Shown here: one piece after another, positions 27,467-35,941 of the stretch
How the letters are laid out: every line of letters begins with the position of its first letter
How positions within the stretch are numbered: position 1 is the stretch's first letter
Assembly: GCA_963771905.1 (NCBI GenBank)
Contig: CAVYVI010000005.1
Location: 124,001-188,000 of the forward strand
DNA length: 64,000 nt
Direction: 5' to 3'
Origin: Palsa-147 sp963771905
GTDB taxonomy: Bacteria > Acidobacteriota > Terriglobia > Acidiferrales > UBA7541
Program-made: the position numbers and the translations under genes
Notes under the pieces: generated by a model
Seen by the model: the letters and a program-made list of their open reading frames with translations, nothing else
What the model was told of the DNA's origin: nothing
Databases searched by the model: none

Positions 27467-28024
27467 CTAGGAAGGCGCGAGGCGAACTTCAACGTCCAGG
27501 CCCGCAAGCGCCGCGCGCGCGTTGCGAATCACTTCGTAAGCCCAGAATCGCTGGCTCAAAATCACCAGCGAGCCGTTTTCAAAATTGCAGATGCCGCAGA
27601 AAAAATAATTCGCAAACACGGAATGGTACGCATCGGCGCCGCGCCGCGCGAGCTCGCTTTCGAGCGCCGCATCGCCTTGCGCGACGCGTTCGCCCGCGCG
27701 AACTCCGAACGTTTCCGCCTCGAAGCGCAAGAGCAAAGCTTCCAGCGCTTCCGCTTTCGGCGCCGGAATCACCAGGCAGCGGCTCTCGCTCTCGCGAAAT
27801 TCGATGGCGTGATTTTTGCAATACTCGCGCACGCGATCGAGGTGGCTGAAAAAATCGAGCGCCCAGGTTTCGCCGCCGGCCAGCGCGGGAAGCACTCGGT
27901 TCCAGACTTTCGCGGCTTCCGCGCCGCGCACCGGCTCGCGATTCTCATCGGGCTCAACGAGCTCGACGCCGACCGCGCGCACGTCCGCGCCGAGATTGAG
28001 CGGTTCGGCTTCGAACAGAATCAT
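27467..28024 (-). CDS. Conserved-looking protein of unknown function, last gene of mltG operon
   Basis: 185 residues, ATG at 28024, which follows immediately on the stop codon of the upstream gene. It has an acidic N-terminal half (FEAEPLNLGADVRAVGVELVEPDENREPVRGAE), a helix LDFFSHLDRVREYCKNHAIEFRE, and a cysteine-containing segment FANYFFCGICNFENG. No signal peptide or membrane helix. Family not recognised. Contiguity with the preceding genes implies co-transcription with ruvX and mltG. Confidence 0.65.
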   Translation of the reverse strand: MILFEAEPLNLGADVRAVGVELVEPDENREPVRGAEAAKVWNRVLPALAGGETWALDFFSHLDRVREYCKNHAIEFRESESRCLVIPAPKAEALEALLLRFEAETFGVRAGERVAQGDAALESELARRGADAYHSVFANYFFCGICNFENGSLVILSQRFWAYEVIRNARAALAGLDVEVRLAPS

Positions 28025-28612
28025 CTACGCCTCAGCCGCTCCGCTTGCTCCAAATCGCTTCTCGAAATCGATGGATTGCTTTCGGACTTCCAGCCAATCG
28101 AAAAATGCCTCGGGAGTTTCGAGCCAGATCGCGAACCAGTGCGCGATTTCTTCTTTTTCCGCGCGCTTCGGCAGTTCGACCTTATGATTGCGCGCGATCA
28201 TTTCGGCGCGGCGCCGGCCCAGCCGGCCCACTTCGCGCACGCGCTCTTCCGCGGCGCGGTCCTGCTCGCCTTTGAATTTTCGCAAAAGCTCGTCGAGCCG
28301 GATGATGCACATCTCGGCCTCCTCAAGCGTCGAAAAATGGAGGAGATCCTGAAATTCCTCCTCGTATCTTCCTTCGGTGTCGGATTGCTTCGACCACACC
28401 ACGCGCATTCCCGCTTCCGTCATCACGCTCACAATATAATCCGGCGACGTATTTCCTTCCGCGCCGGATTGCGCGATCAGCTGGCGGCGAATCTGCTCGA
28501 CTTCGGCCGCGGTGAAACGCTCCTTTCCGAGCCCGCGCGCGGCCGCCAAAATCAAATCCTTTTTTGTCGGGTTTTTCGCGGCGCGCGATGCGGGATTCTT
28601 TCCGTGGGTCAC
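28025..28612 (-). CDS. Basic cytoplasmic protein of unknown function, third gene of operon
   Basis: 195 residues. The GTG at 28612 overlaps the TGA of mltG as GTGA, indicating coupled translation. A Lys-rich N-terminus (THGKNPASRAAKNPTKKDL) is followed by a helical region ERFTAAEVEQIRRQLIAQSG and a segment DYIVSVMTEAGMRVVW, then a long charged helix rich in Glu/Arg (LEEAEMCIIRLDELLRKF). No motif recognised. The first part looks like a winged-helix-sized unit, but this is only an impression. Confidence 0.65.
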   Translation of the reverse strand: MTHGKNPASRAAKNPTKKDLILAAARGLGKERFTAAEVEQIRRQLIAQSGAEGNTSPDYIVSVMTEAGMRVVWSKQSDTEGRYEEEFQDLLHFSTLEEAEMCIIRLDELLRKFKGEQDRAAEERVREVGRLGRRRAEMIARNHKVELPKRAEKEEIAHWFAIWLETPEAFFDWLEVRKQSIDFEKRFGASGAAEA

Positions 28613-29682
28613 GGCTGGCTCCGATGCTGGTTCGGATTTGTCGTCGCTGCGGTTCGTGGCGCAGGGTCCGCCGCGGCGTCGTTCTCGAGGCGCCGGCGAT
28701 ATTTCACGATATTTCGATTGTGTTCGGCGAGCGTCGCCGCAAAAAAGTGGCCGCCCGCATCGTTCGCGACAAAATACATGAAATCGGTCTGCGTCGGAGA
28801 GATGGCCGCGCGCAACGACGCTTCCCCCGGATTCGCGATCGGGCCGGGTGGCAGTCCCGTATGCAAGTACGTATTGTACGGCGAATTGATCTGTAAATCC
28901 GCGTGGTGCACGATCACGGTCGGCCGGCCCGCGAGATCGAGCGCGTATTGCACCGTCGGATCGCATTGCAGCGGCAGTTTGCGCTGCAAGCGGTTCGTAA
29001 AAACTCCGGCGACCAGCGGCCTCTCCGTGGCCAGCGGCGTTTCCCGCTCGACCAGCGACGCCAAGGTCACAATGTTTGTGGCCGAGACAAAAGGATTTGC
29101 CGGATTCGGATTCAAATTGCTCCACACGATGTGAAACTGCCGCACCATCGTCTCGGCAATTTGGTCGGCGGTCTCGTGGCGAGTGAAATGATACGTCGAA
29201 GGAAAAAGAAATCCTTCGAGAGTCTTCGCGTCCGGCGCGATGTCCTGCACGAGCGACGGATCCTGCGCCGCGCGCAGAAAATCCTCGCGGCTCGCGATGC
29301 CGTCGCGCTGGAGTTCGTTGGCGATGTCGAACATCGTCCAGCCCTCGGGAATCTGCACCGTATGAACGAAAATTCGCCCGCTCGCGATTTTCCAAAAAAC
29401 CTGCCGCTCGGTCATCGGATGATCGAAAAGATATTCTCCGGCTTGTAGCGACCGGCTGAAATGCCACTGGCTGGCCAGTTCGAACGCGAGGCGATTGCGG
29501 ATGACGCCGTTTTTCGCGAGGATTCCGGAAACGCCCCAGCGCGATGTTCCGTGCGGAATGTCAACGTAGATCGAATCTCCGGCGTAGGCCTTGAACGGAC
29601 GACTGACTTCCTCATCGAGCCACGCGGAAAAGCCTCCAACCGCCGCGATCGCCAACAGGAAAAAAAGGCCGAGGCGTCGCAT
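28609..29682 (-). CDS. mltG: Endolytic murein transglycosylase MltG (YceG)
   Basis: 357 residues, ATG at 29682. One N-terminal membrane helix (LGLFFLLAIAAVGGFSAWL), a LysM-like region, then the YceG catalytic domain: VQIPEGWTMFDIANEL, TLEGFLFPSTYHF, the catalytic glutamate in LASLVERETP, and LPLQCDPTVQYAL. The C-terminal part has SPYNTYLHTGLPPGPIANPG. It cleaves nascent glycan strands and so sets their length, at the periplasmic side of the inner membrane. The C-terminal tail is Ala/Thr-rich. It lies 6 nt after ruvX and overlaps the next gene. Confidence 0.95.
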   Translation of the reverse strand: MRRLGLFFLLAIAAVGGFSAWLDEEVSRPFKAYAGDSIYVDIPHGTSRWGVSGILAKNGVIRNRLAFELASQWHFSRSLQAGEYLFDHPMTERQVFWKIASGRIFVHTVQIPEGWTMFDIANELQRDGIASREDFLRAAQDPSLVQDIAPDAKTLEGFLFPSTYHFTRHETADQIAETMVRQFHIVWSNLNPNPANPFVSATNIVTLASLVERETPLATERPLVAGVFTNRLQRKLPLQCDPTVQYALDLAGRPTVIVHHADLQINSPYNTYLHTGLPPGPIANPGEASLRAAISPTQTDFMYFVANDAGGHFFAATLAEHNRNIVKYRRRLENDAAADPAPRTAATTNPNQHRSQP

Positions 29683-29688
29683 GGAGGG

Positions 29689-30237
29689 TTACTCCTTCTC
29701 CGTGCGAGGCGCCGGACGTTCAAGACGATCGCGCTCGAGATAGTCGCGGAGAAGAATTGCTGCGGCAATATCGTCGTTTTGCCGGCGCGGGCCGCTATCG
29801 TCGCGCCTGGCGCGGCGCGTGGTTTCATGGAGAGTCTGCTCGGCGGCCCAGCTTGTCAGGCGTTCATCCATGAGATCGACTTCGATGCCGAGTTCCTTTC
29901 GGAGCCGTGAGGCAAAGCGCGCCGCCTCTTCGGCCATTTCGCCGGCTGTGCCATCCAGATTCAGAGGATGGCCGACGACGATGCGCCGCGCGGAATACTC
30001 GCGCGCAACGTCGCGCAGCTTGCGAATCAGATCGCGGCGATTCTTGCGCTCGAGAATTCCCGCGGGGCGCGCGGTAATTCGCATTTCGTCAGAAACTGCG
30101 AGGCCGATGCGGCGGCGGCCGTAATCGAGAGCGAGGATGCGGCCCGGAAGCGGACCCGGCCTCGAGCCAACTTTCGGCTCGCGCGCTTGCGCCGCGCGCG
30201 GCTTCCCTGCTTCCGGTGTGTGCACCGAAGTTCGCAT
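29689..30237 (-). CDS. ruvX: Putative pre-16S rRNA nuclease YqgF/RuvX
   Basis: 182 residues from the ATG at 30237. RNase H-like fold with RILALDYGRRRIGLAVSDE, then IVVGHPLNLDGTAGEM, LMDERLTSW and a C-terminal NDDIAAAILLRDYL supplying acidic residues. YqgF matures the 5' end of 16S rRNA in other bacteria. There is an unconserved Pro/Ala/Arg-rich leader of about 30 residues before the domain, so the true start may lie further in. The ruvX-mltG pairing with 6 nt spacing is common in bacteria. Confidence 0.93.
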   Translation of the reverse strand: MRTSVHTPEAGKPRAAQAREPKVGSRPGPLPGRILALDYGRRRIGLAVSDEMRITARPAGILERKNRRDLIRKLRDVAREYSARRIVVGHPLNLDGTAGEMAEEAARFASRLRKELGIEVDLMDERLTSWAAEQTLHETTRRARRDDSGPRRQNDDIAAAILLRDYLERDRLERPAPRTEKE

Positions 30238-30317
30238 GCACTCTTGATTATACGCGATGCGCAAGGCGCAGGTGGAAGCTACAAACCGGATGTGCGCGTC
30301 TGTGAAAGTCACCCGGG

Positions 30318-31901
30318 CTATGGCTCGCGGCCGCGGGTGCCGTTCTTCCAGCTTTCCGTCCAGTCTTCGAGCTGCATCTGCTGGTCGAGACCCGTTTCCT
30401 TGAACAACGCTTCGATTTCGGCGCGCGATTGCCGCTTGCCGAGACGCTCGGGCCGATCCGCGATGCCGAACGTCGTGATGGCGGCGATGGCCACCATTCG
30501 TTTCAACTGCGCCATGTCGACCTTGTCGTAGGTGTCCGAAGCGGCGTGATAATTCAGCATGTAATTCGCGGGCTCCTGATTCGCGACGAGCGTCGGAACT
30601 CCCTCGAGCAGAAAATCGAAATTGTCCGTGCCGATATCGGCGTCGAACGTCAGCTCGGTCGCATCGAGCGATTCGACCGGCTCGAGAACTTCTTTCACCG
30701 CCGTGGCGATATCTTTTCGCCCGCTGAGCGAGTAGCCCGTGACGCGGCCGGTGCCGGAATCAAAAATAATCGCCGCGTCCATGTTGTCGAGCTCGGCGCG
30801 ATGGGCCTTGGCGTAGGCCCACGAGCCGAGCATGCCCTGCTCCTCGCCGGTAAAAAGCACGAAGCGGATGGAGCGGCGCGGGATCGTGCCCGACGCGTGA
30901 ATCACGCGCGCCGCATCGATGACCATTGCGGCGCCGGAACCGTTATCGAGCGCGCCGGTGCCGAGCTCCCAAGAATCGAGATGCGCGCCGAGAAGGACGA
31001 ATTCCTCCGGTTTTTCGCGGCCGCGAATTTCCGCGACGACATTATCGCACTCCTCCGGCCCGGTGATTTTGTTGGGCATCTCGAAATGGACGTTCACTTT
31101 CACGCCGGCGGCGATGAATCGCGCGATGCGCTCCGCGTCTTCCCGCGCGACAACGGCCTGCGGCAATTTTTCGAGCGTGCCGTCGTTCGAATCGTCGTGG
31201 CGATAGAGCAAGAGACTCGGACGCGTCGACATCCAGAAAACCGCCGCGGCTCCGGCTTTCACCGCGCGGTCAATGATTTCTCCCTGGTGAAGATATTCGT
31301 TGAAGAGATCGTCCCAGGTCACCAGAAAATTGGTATGCACCAGGACGATCGCGCCTTTCGCCGCGTCGCCAGCTTTCGCAAACGCCGCATCGTCGCCCAT
31401 GCCCACATCCACGATGTCCGAAGTGATTCCTCCGGCCGGCGTCGCGGGCGACCAGCCAATCGAAACAAGCCGCACAGGAAACGAAACCGGCGAAAGAACG
31501 TCGACATGAGTGGCGCCTTCGCTCCAACCCACGGGAATCGTAAATTTTTCGGTGTGGACTTCGTCGACGCCCGCGTGGCGAAACGCTTCAACGCCCCAGC
31601 CGACCGCCTTGTCGGCCGCGGGCGAGCCCGTCACGCGTCCGCCGATCTCGTCCGTGAGATGACGCAGATTTTCGGCGAGCGGCGAGGGACCTTCCGCGCT
31701 CACGATCATCGCTGGGGCGAGATCGCTGCAGGATTTCTCGACCGAGCACGCATTCTGCCCGGCCGGCGGCTGGAGCGGCGCAGGCTTCACGGGAGGAATC
31801 GTCTGTGCGGCTGCGGTGAGCGCACCCGCGCCGAGCAGACCGCCGGAAAAAGCGAGCGCGCAGAGCAGCCGGAAGCATCGAGAGATCGAGAGGGTTCGCA
31901 T
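30318..31901 (-). CDS. Secreted M28-family metallopeptidase
   Basis: 527 residues from the ATG at 31901, where a signal peptide starts (MRTLSISRCFRLLCALAFSGG), cleaved near TAAAQT. A PA-like inserted domain sits in the middle (about 130-250). The zinc peptidase core follows: LLGAHLDSWELGTGALDNGSGAAM with His and Asp, the catalytic pair FTGEEQGMLGS, and a C-terminal H in NYHAASDTYDKVD. M28 enzymes are di-zinc aminopeptidases or carboxypeptidases. It is exported, and probably degrades peptides outside the cytoplasm. It lies 80 nt upstream of ruvX, same strand. Confidence 0.9.
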   Translation of the reverse strand: MRTLSISRCFRLLCALAFSGGLLGAGALTAAAQTIPPVKPAPLQPPAGQNACSVEKSCSDLAPAMIVSAEGPSPLAENLRHLTDEIGGRVTGSPAADKAVGWGVEAFRHAGVDEVHTEKFTIPVGWSEGATHVDVLSPVSFPVRLVSIGWSPATPAGGITSDIVDVGMGDDAAFAKAGDAAKGAIVLVHTNFLVTWDDLFNEYLHQGEIIDRAVKAGAAAVFWMSTRPSLLLYRHDDSNDGTLEKLPQAVVAREDAERIARFIAAGVKVNVHFEMPNKITGPEECDNVVAEIRGREKPEEFVLLGAHLDSWELGTGALDNGSGAAMVIDAARVIHASGTIPRRSIRFVLFTGEEQGMLGSWAYAKAHRAELDNMDAAIIFDSGTGRVTGYSLSGRKDIATAVKEVLEPVESLDATELTFDADIGTDNFDFLLEGVPTLVANQEPANYMLNYHAASDTYDKVDMAQLKRMVAIAAITTFGIADRPERLGKRQSRAEIEALFKETGLDQQMQLEDWTESWKNGTRGREP

Positions 31902-32116
31902 CGGGTTCAATCCTCGCCGCGAATTATAAGCGAGCCGCGGTGTGGCGCACAGGGGATACGTGATGATCCCGGCGGGCACGACGCGTGTCTTGTACGAGGA
32001 AGCGGTGTTATATCAGTTTCCGATTGCGGCGCCAGTCAGGAGTTTCGAAGCCGCGTCATTTCGCGCGCGTCGGCGGCTGGCGCGGCGGTGCTAGAATGCC
32101 TCGACGGAGAATTTCC

Positions 32117-32437
32117 ATGCCATTTATTGACACCGGCGGCCTCGATGTCATTGAGCGACTGCCGGGCTGGTACGGACGCTATTTCCACTCGGCGAGCATG
32201 ACCTTCGCGCATTACGACTTCAAGCGCGGCTCCTCTATTCACGAGCATTCCCATCCGCAGGAAGAAGTCTACGAGGTGATCGAAGGCGAGCTCGAGATGA
32301 CCATCGACGGTGCGACGCAGATCGTCCGCGCGGGATTGGTCGCGATCGTGCCGAGCAATGTGCGTCATTCGGTCAAGGCTCTCACCGACGGCCGAGCCAT
32401 CATCGTCGATTATCCGGTGCGGCGCGATTTCGTTTAG
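32117..32437 (+). CDS. Small single-domain cupin protein
   Basis: 106 residues from the ATG at 32117, preceded by ACGGAGA at suitable distance; an ATG 21 nt upstream is possible. The cupin motif is clear: SSIHEHSHPQEEVYEVIEGELEM with the HxH, the Glu and the following Gly, and a second motif near GLVAIVPSNVRHSV. It probably binds one divalent metal. Single cupins of this size include regulators, isomerases and dioxygenase-like enzymes, and nothing here chooses among them. It is upstream of an O-methyltransferase on the same strand, 172 nt apart. Confidence 0.85.
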   Translation: MPFIDTGGLDVIERLPGWYGRYFHSASMTFAHYDFKRGSSIHEHSHPQEEVYEVIEGELEMTIDGATQIVRAGLVAIVPSNVRHSVKALTDGRAIIVDYPVRRDFV

Positions 32438-32609
32438 GCGATCAAGCGAGGCCATGTTGGTCCGCAGTGCGCGCGCTTTCTGATAGAGTAGCCCGGCTGA
32501 ATCGCTCCTGTGCCGCTTTTCAGGCGAAGAAGTGCGGCATATGAAGCGCCCAACTGTTTAGTTCTGCGACGACAACAGAGATAAGTCAAACGAGAGGACG
32601 CGAATTATT

Positions 32610-33620
32610 ATGCCCGCCCCCGAACTCGATCACATCATGCAGACCGGCCTCGCTTTCTGGGCTTCGAAAACTCTCCTGAGTGCGATTGAGATGGAAATCT
32701 TCACCGAGCTGGCGAAGAATCCGGAAGATCTCGCGACATTGACGGGGCGTCTCGGCCTGCATCCGCGCTCCGCGCGCGATTTTCTGGATGCGCTCGTGGC
32801 CTTGGGATTCCTCGAGCGCCACGACGGCAAGTACTCGAACGCGCCCTCCACGGATTTCTTTCTCGACAAGCGCAAGCCTTCGTACATCGGCGGAATGCTC
32901 GAGATGGCGAACCGGCGTCTCTTCTCCTTCTGGAACAACCTGACCATCGCCTTGCGGACAGGGCAACCGCAGAACGAAGCGGCTCAGGGCAGCACGGATA
33001 TGTTCGCCACGATTTACGCCGATCCGGAACGGCTGAAGGGATTTCTGAGGGCCATGACCGGAATCAGCCGCGGCGCAAACTTGGGCATCGCTTCCAAATT
33101 CCCGTGGACGAAGTATAAGACCGCCGCCGATATCGGAACCGCCCAGGGCGATCTGATCGTTCAGGTGACTCTGGCAAATGCGCACCTTTCCGGCATCGGG
33201 TTCGATCTTGCGGAAGTCGCTCCCGTTTTTGAGGATTACGTGAAGACCAACGGCTTGGCGTCCCGGGTGCAATTCCGCGCGGGGAATTTTTTCAACGATG
33301 CGCTGCCGAAGGCCGACGTCATCATGATGGGTCACATCCTCCACGATTGGAACCTCGACGAGAAAAAGATTCTGATTCGCAAAGCGTACGAGGCGGTTCC
33401 CGAAGGAGGCGCGCTGATCGTCTACGATTCCATCATTGACGAAGACCGGCCGAAGAATGCATTCGGCCTTTTGATGAGCCTGAACATGCTCATCGAAACT
33501 TCTGGCGGCTTCGACTACAGCGGCTCAGACTGCACGGGCTGGATGAAGGAAGCCGGCTTCCGCCAAACACGCGTCGAGCATCTGGTGGGGCCGGATTCCA
33601 TGGTGGTTGGGATTAAGTAG
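32610..33620 (+). CDS. SAM-dependent O-methyltransferase, ASMT/caffeate type
   Basis: 336 residues. An N-terminal winged-helix dimerisation domain (about 10-90: LLSAIEMEIFTELAKNPEDLATL ... SARDFLDALVALGFLERHDGKYSN) precedes a class I methyltransferase fold. The glycine loop is ADIGTAQGD at about 171, and the catalytic-type segment HILHDWNLDEKKILIRKAYE is conserved. The family O-methylates phenolic, hydroxy-polyketide or indole substrates; the substrate is not readable. Neighbours give no pathway. Confidence 0.87.
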   Translation: MPAPELDHIMQTGLAFWASKTLLSAIEMEIFTELAKNPEDLATLTGRLGLHPRSARDFLDALVALGFLERHDGKYSNAPSTDFFLDKRKPSYIGGMLEMANRRLFSFWNNLTIALRTGQPQNEAAQGSTDMFATIYADPERLKGFLRAMTGISRGANLGIASKFPWTKYKTAADIGTAQGDLIVQVTLANAHLSGIGFDLAEVAPVFEDYVKTNGLASRVQFRAGNFFNDALPKADVIMMGHILHDWNLDEKKILIRKAYEAVPEGGALIVYDSIIDEDRPKNAFGLLMSLNMLIETSGGFDYSGSDCTGWMKEAGFRQTRVEHLVGPDSMVVGIK

Positions 33621-33767
33621 TGCTCTGCTGAAGCGCCCGCGATGCCGGCGGAATCCAAAATGTGACAAAGCGGACCGCTAACCGCTGGATCGGCTGTGGC
33701 CGATGTATGTATGTTACCCTCGCGTGAGTAGGTCGACAGCGGACATCCGCTAGCCGGGAGGTGTCCT

Positions 33768-35177
33768 GTTATCTTCAAACAATTCTACCTGCCATGCCTT
33801 GCGCACGCTTCCTACGTGATTGGAGACGAGGAGACGCGCACCGCAGCCGTCGTTGATCCGCAGCGGGACACCGATCAATACCTCGCGTTTGCCGCCGAGC
33901 ACGCGCTCCAGATCAAGCACGTGTTCCTGACGCATCTGCACGCCGATTTTATCGCCGGGCACTTGGAGCTGCGCGATCGCGTGGGCGCCAAAATCTATCT
34001 GGGCGCCGCGGCGAAGGCAGCGTACGCGTTTACGCCTCTCCGCGATGGCGACATCCTCGAATTCGGCCGCATACGCCTGACGGTGCTGGAAACGCCGGGC
34101 CACACGCCCGAGTCGATCTCCCTCGTCGTTTACGACCTGAACGTCAGCGATTCGCAACCTCAAGCCGTGCTCACCGGAGACACATTGTTCATCGGCGACG
34201 TCGGGCGTCCCGATCTGCGCGCGGCACTGGGCTGGTCGGCCGCGCAACTCGGCGGCATGCTCTTTGATTCGCTTCACAACAAGCTGCTCGCGCTGCCTGA
34301 TCCGTGCCTGGTGTATCCGGCGCACGGCGCGGGATCGCTCTGCGGGAAGGCGCTCAGCAAGGAAACGGTGTCCACTCTCGGAGAACAGCGCCGCTTGAAT
34401 TACGCGCTGCAGCCCATGAGCAAAGAAGCATTCATTCACGTCGTCACGGCCGATCAGCCCGACGCTCCGGCTTACTTCAACTACGACGCCGTGCGGAACA
34501 GTGAAGAGCGCCCCACGCTGGACGAAGCTCTGGCGCGCGGGATGAAGCCTCTGACGCTCGACAGCGTGCTTGCATTGCAGGCTTCCGGCGCGCAGATCCT
34601 CGACACGCGGGATGCCGCTGAATTTGCCTGCGCGCATCTGGCCGGCAGCATCAACATCGGCCTCGGCGGCCAGTATGCAACCTGGGCGGGAACGGTCCTC
34701 GATCGGCAGCACCCGATTGTGCTCATCGCCGACCCTGGCCGGGAAAACGAATCCGCCGTTCGCCTCGGGCGCATCGGGTTCGATCACTTGGCCGGTTATT
34801 TGAAGGATGGACTGCAAAGCCTCGAACCGCGGCCGGAACTGATCGTCTTCACCGAGCGGCTCAGCGCGCCGTTCGCCGCGGAACTCCTGTCATCGAGTGA
34901 GCCGCCGCTGGCGATTGACGTTCGGACGCCGGGCGAACGCGATCAGAAGTACATCGCGGGAAGTTTGGGCATTCCGCTGAATCATTTGATGGAAAATCTG
35001 GAAAAGATTCCAAGAGACCGTCCCTTGCTGGTGTATTGCGCCGGAGGCTACCGGTCGTCGATCGCCGCGGGCCTGTTGCAACGCAGCGGATTTGAGTCGG
35101 TCAGTGAAATCGCGGGCGGTATCGCCGGATGGGAAACCGCAAAACTGCCGGTCCAATCTGCGCAGGTTTTGTCGTAG
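33768..35177 (+). CDS. MBL-fold persulfide dioxygenase-like protein with two rhodanese domains; start codon unclear
   Basis: About 470 residues when read from the conserved N-terminus IFKQFYLPCLAHASYVIGD. A metallo-beta-lactamase domain with THLHADFIAGH (HxHxDH) and later AHG resembles ETHE1/persulfide dioxygenases. The first rhodanese domain has no catalytic Cys (VLIADPGREN); the second has it (LLVYCAGGYRSS). Such fusions oxidise glutathione persulfide. The frame has no ATG/GTG/TTG before 33816, yet GGGAGG at 33756-33761 is spaced for a start at 33768 (GTT) or 33771 (ATC). Translation from GTG 33816 would remove the first strand of the fold. Monocistronic. Confidence 0.82.
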   Translation, partial: VIFKQFYLPCLAHASYVIGDEETRTAAVVDPQRDTDQYLAFAAEHALQIKHVFLTHLHADFIAGHLELRDRVGAKIYLGAAAKAAYAFTPLRDGDILEFGRIRLTVLETPGHTPESISLVVYDLNVSDSQPQAVLTGDTLFIGDVGRPDLRAALGWSAAQLGGMLFDSLHNKLLALPDPCLVYPAHGAGSLCGKALSKETVSTLGEQRRLNYALQPMSKEAFIHVVTADQPDAPAYFNYDAVRNSEERPTLDEALARGMKPLTLDSVLALQASGAQILDTRDAAEFACAHLAGSINIGLGGQYATWAGTVLDRQHPIVLIADPGRENESAVRLGRIGFDHLAGYLKDGLQSLEPRPELIVFTERLSAPFAAELLSSSEPPLAIDVRTPGERDQKYIAGSLGIPLNHLMENLEKIPRDRPLLVYCAGGYRSSIAAGLLQRSGFESVSEIAGGIAGWETAKLPVQSAQVLS

Positions 35178-35296
35178 ATACCCGGAGCCGCTAACTTCAT
35201 TGAACTTCTGCGGAACCAGACCTGGTAGTTCCGGGGCGAACGGCGTTCACCTGGTGTAGTATTCGCGTTATCCAAAGCAGCAGGATTCAACCTCCG

Positions 35297-35941
35297 ATGA
35301 GCAAAACACAAATAAATGCGCAGAAAATCGGGCCGAGCCGGTGGTTTCATGTTTTGGCGGTGGCGCTGATCGCGGCGGGCATCTTTGGGGCATCGAAAGG
35401 GATTGCCGGGGCGGTTGATACGTTGGGGAGCGGCCTGACGCGGGCGATTTTCCCCGGGAATGTCGTGGTGCCATTTTCCGTTCGCGGCGAGTACGACATC
35501 TATTACGAGAGTCAATCCGAATTCGGCGGGCGCGTGTTTGATACGGGAAGCAAGCTGCCCGGACTTGCATTCACGGTGACGAACGAGGAAACGGGCGAGT
35601 CGATTCCGCTGCGGCAACCGGGCGTGCATGCAACCTACCAGTTGAATGGCCGCAACGGCCAGTCCGCGCTTCAATTTCACGTCGCCAAGCCCGGCCGTTA
35701 CGAGGTCGAGGCGCACTATAACGACAACGAGCAACACGAGGACGCCGTTTTTGCCGTGGGCGACATTCAACTCGGCCGATTCACGCTGCTGCTTTTCGGG
35801 GGCATCTTCTCGATTCTGATTCTCGGCGGAGCGGGGCTGGCGCTGATCGTCGTGATTGAAATCCGCAGGGAATCGTCGAAGCGAAAGTTGCGCGCTGCGG
35901 CCGCAATTTCCGGCGCGAGCACACCCACTCCGCTGGGCTAG
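35297..35941 (+). CDS. Membrane protein with an extracytoplasmic beta domain, unknown
   Basis: 214 residues, ATG at 35297. One hydrophobic helix near residues 16-38 (FHVLAVALIAAGIFGASKGI) and a second near 157-182 (FTLLLFGGIFSILILGGAGLALIVVIEIRR) bracket about 120 residues of beta-rich sequence (VVVPFSVRGEYDIYYES ... GRYEVEAHYND), which should lie outside the cytoplasm. A basic tail follows the second helix. Family not recognised. It is convergent with folP and overlaps its 3' end by 4 nt. Confidence 0.72.
   Translation: MSKTQINAQKIGPSRWFHVLAVALIAAGIFGASKGIAGAVDTLGSGLTRAIFPGNVVVPFSVRGEYDIYYESQSEFGGRVFDTGSKLPGLAFTVTNEETGESIPLRQPGVHATYQLNGRNGQSALQFHVAKPGRYEVEAHYNDNEQHEDAVFAVGDIQLGRFTLLLFGGIFSILILGGAGLALIVVIEIRRESSKRKLRAAAAISGASTPTPLG

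Noticed and set aside
27011..29134. 707-residue open frame on the plus strand
   Set aside because: It lies antisense to mltG and its two downstream genes, which have clear family motifs and tight operon spacing. Its translation is Arg/His-rich with no motif, as expected from GC-rich codon bias.
30429..32201. 590-residue plus-strand frame over the M28 peptidase
   Set aside because: Antisense shadow of a peptidase with intact zinc ligands; no start context.
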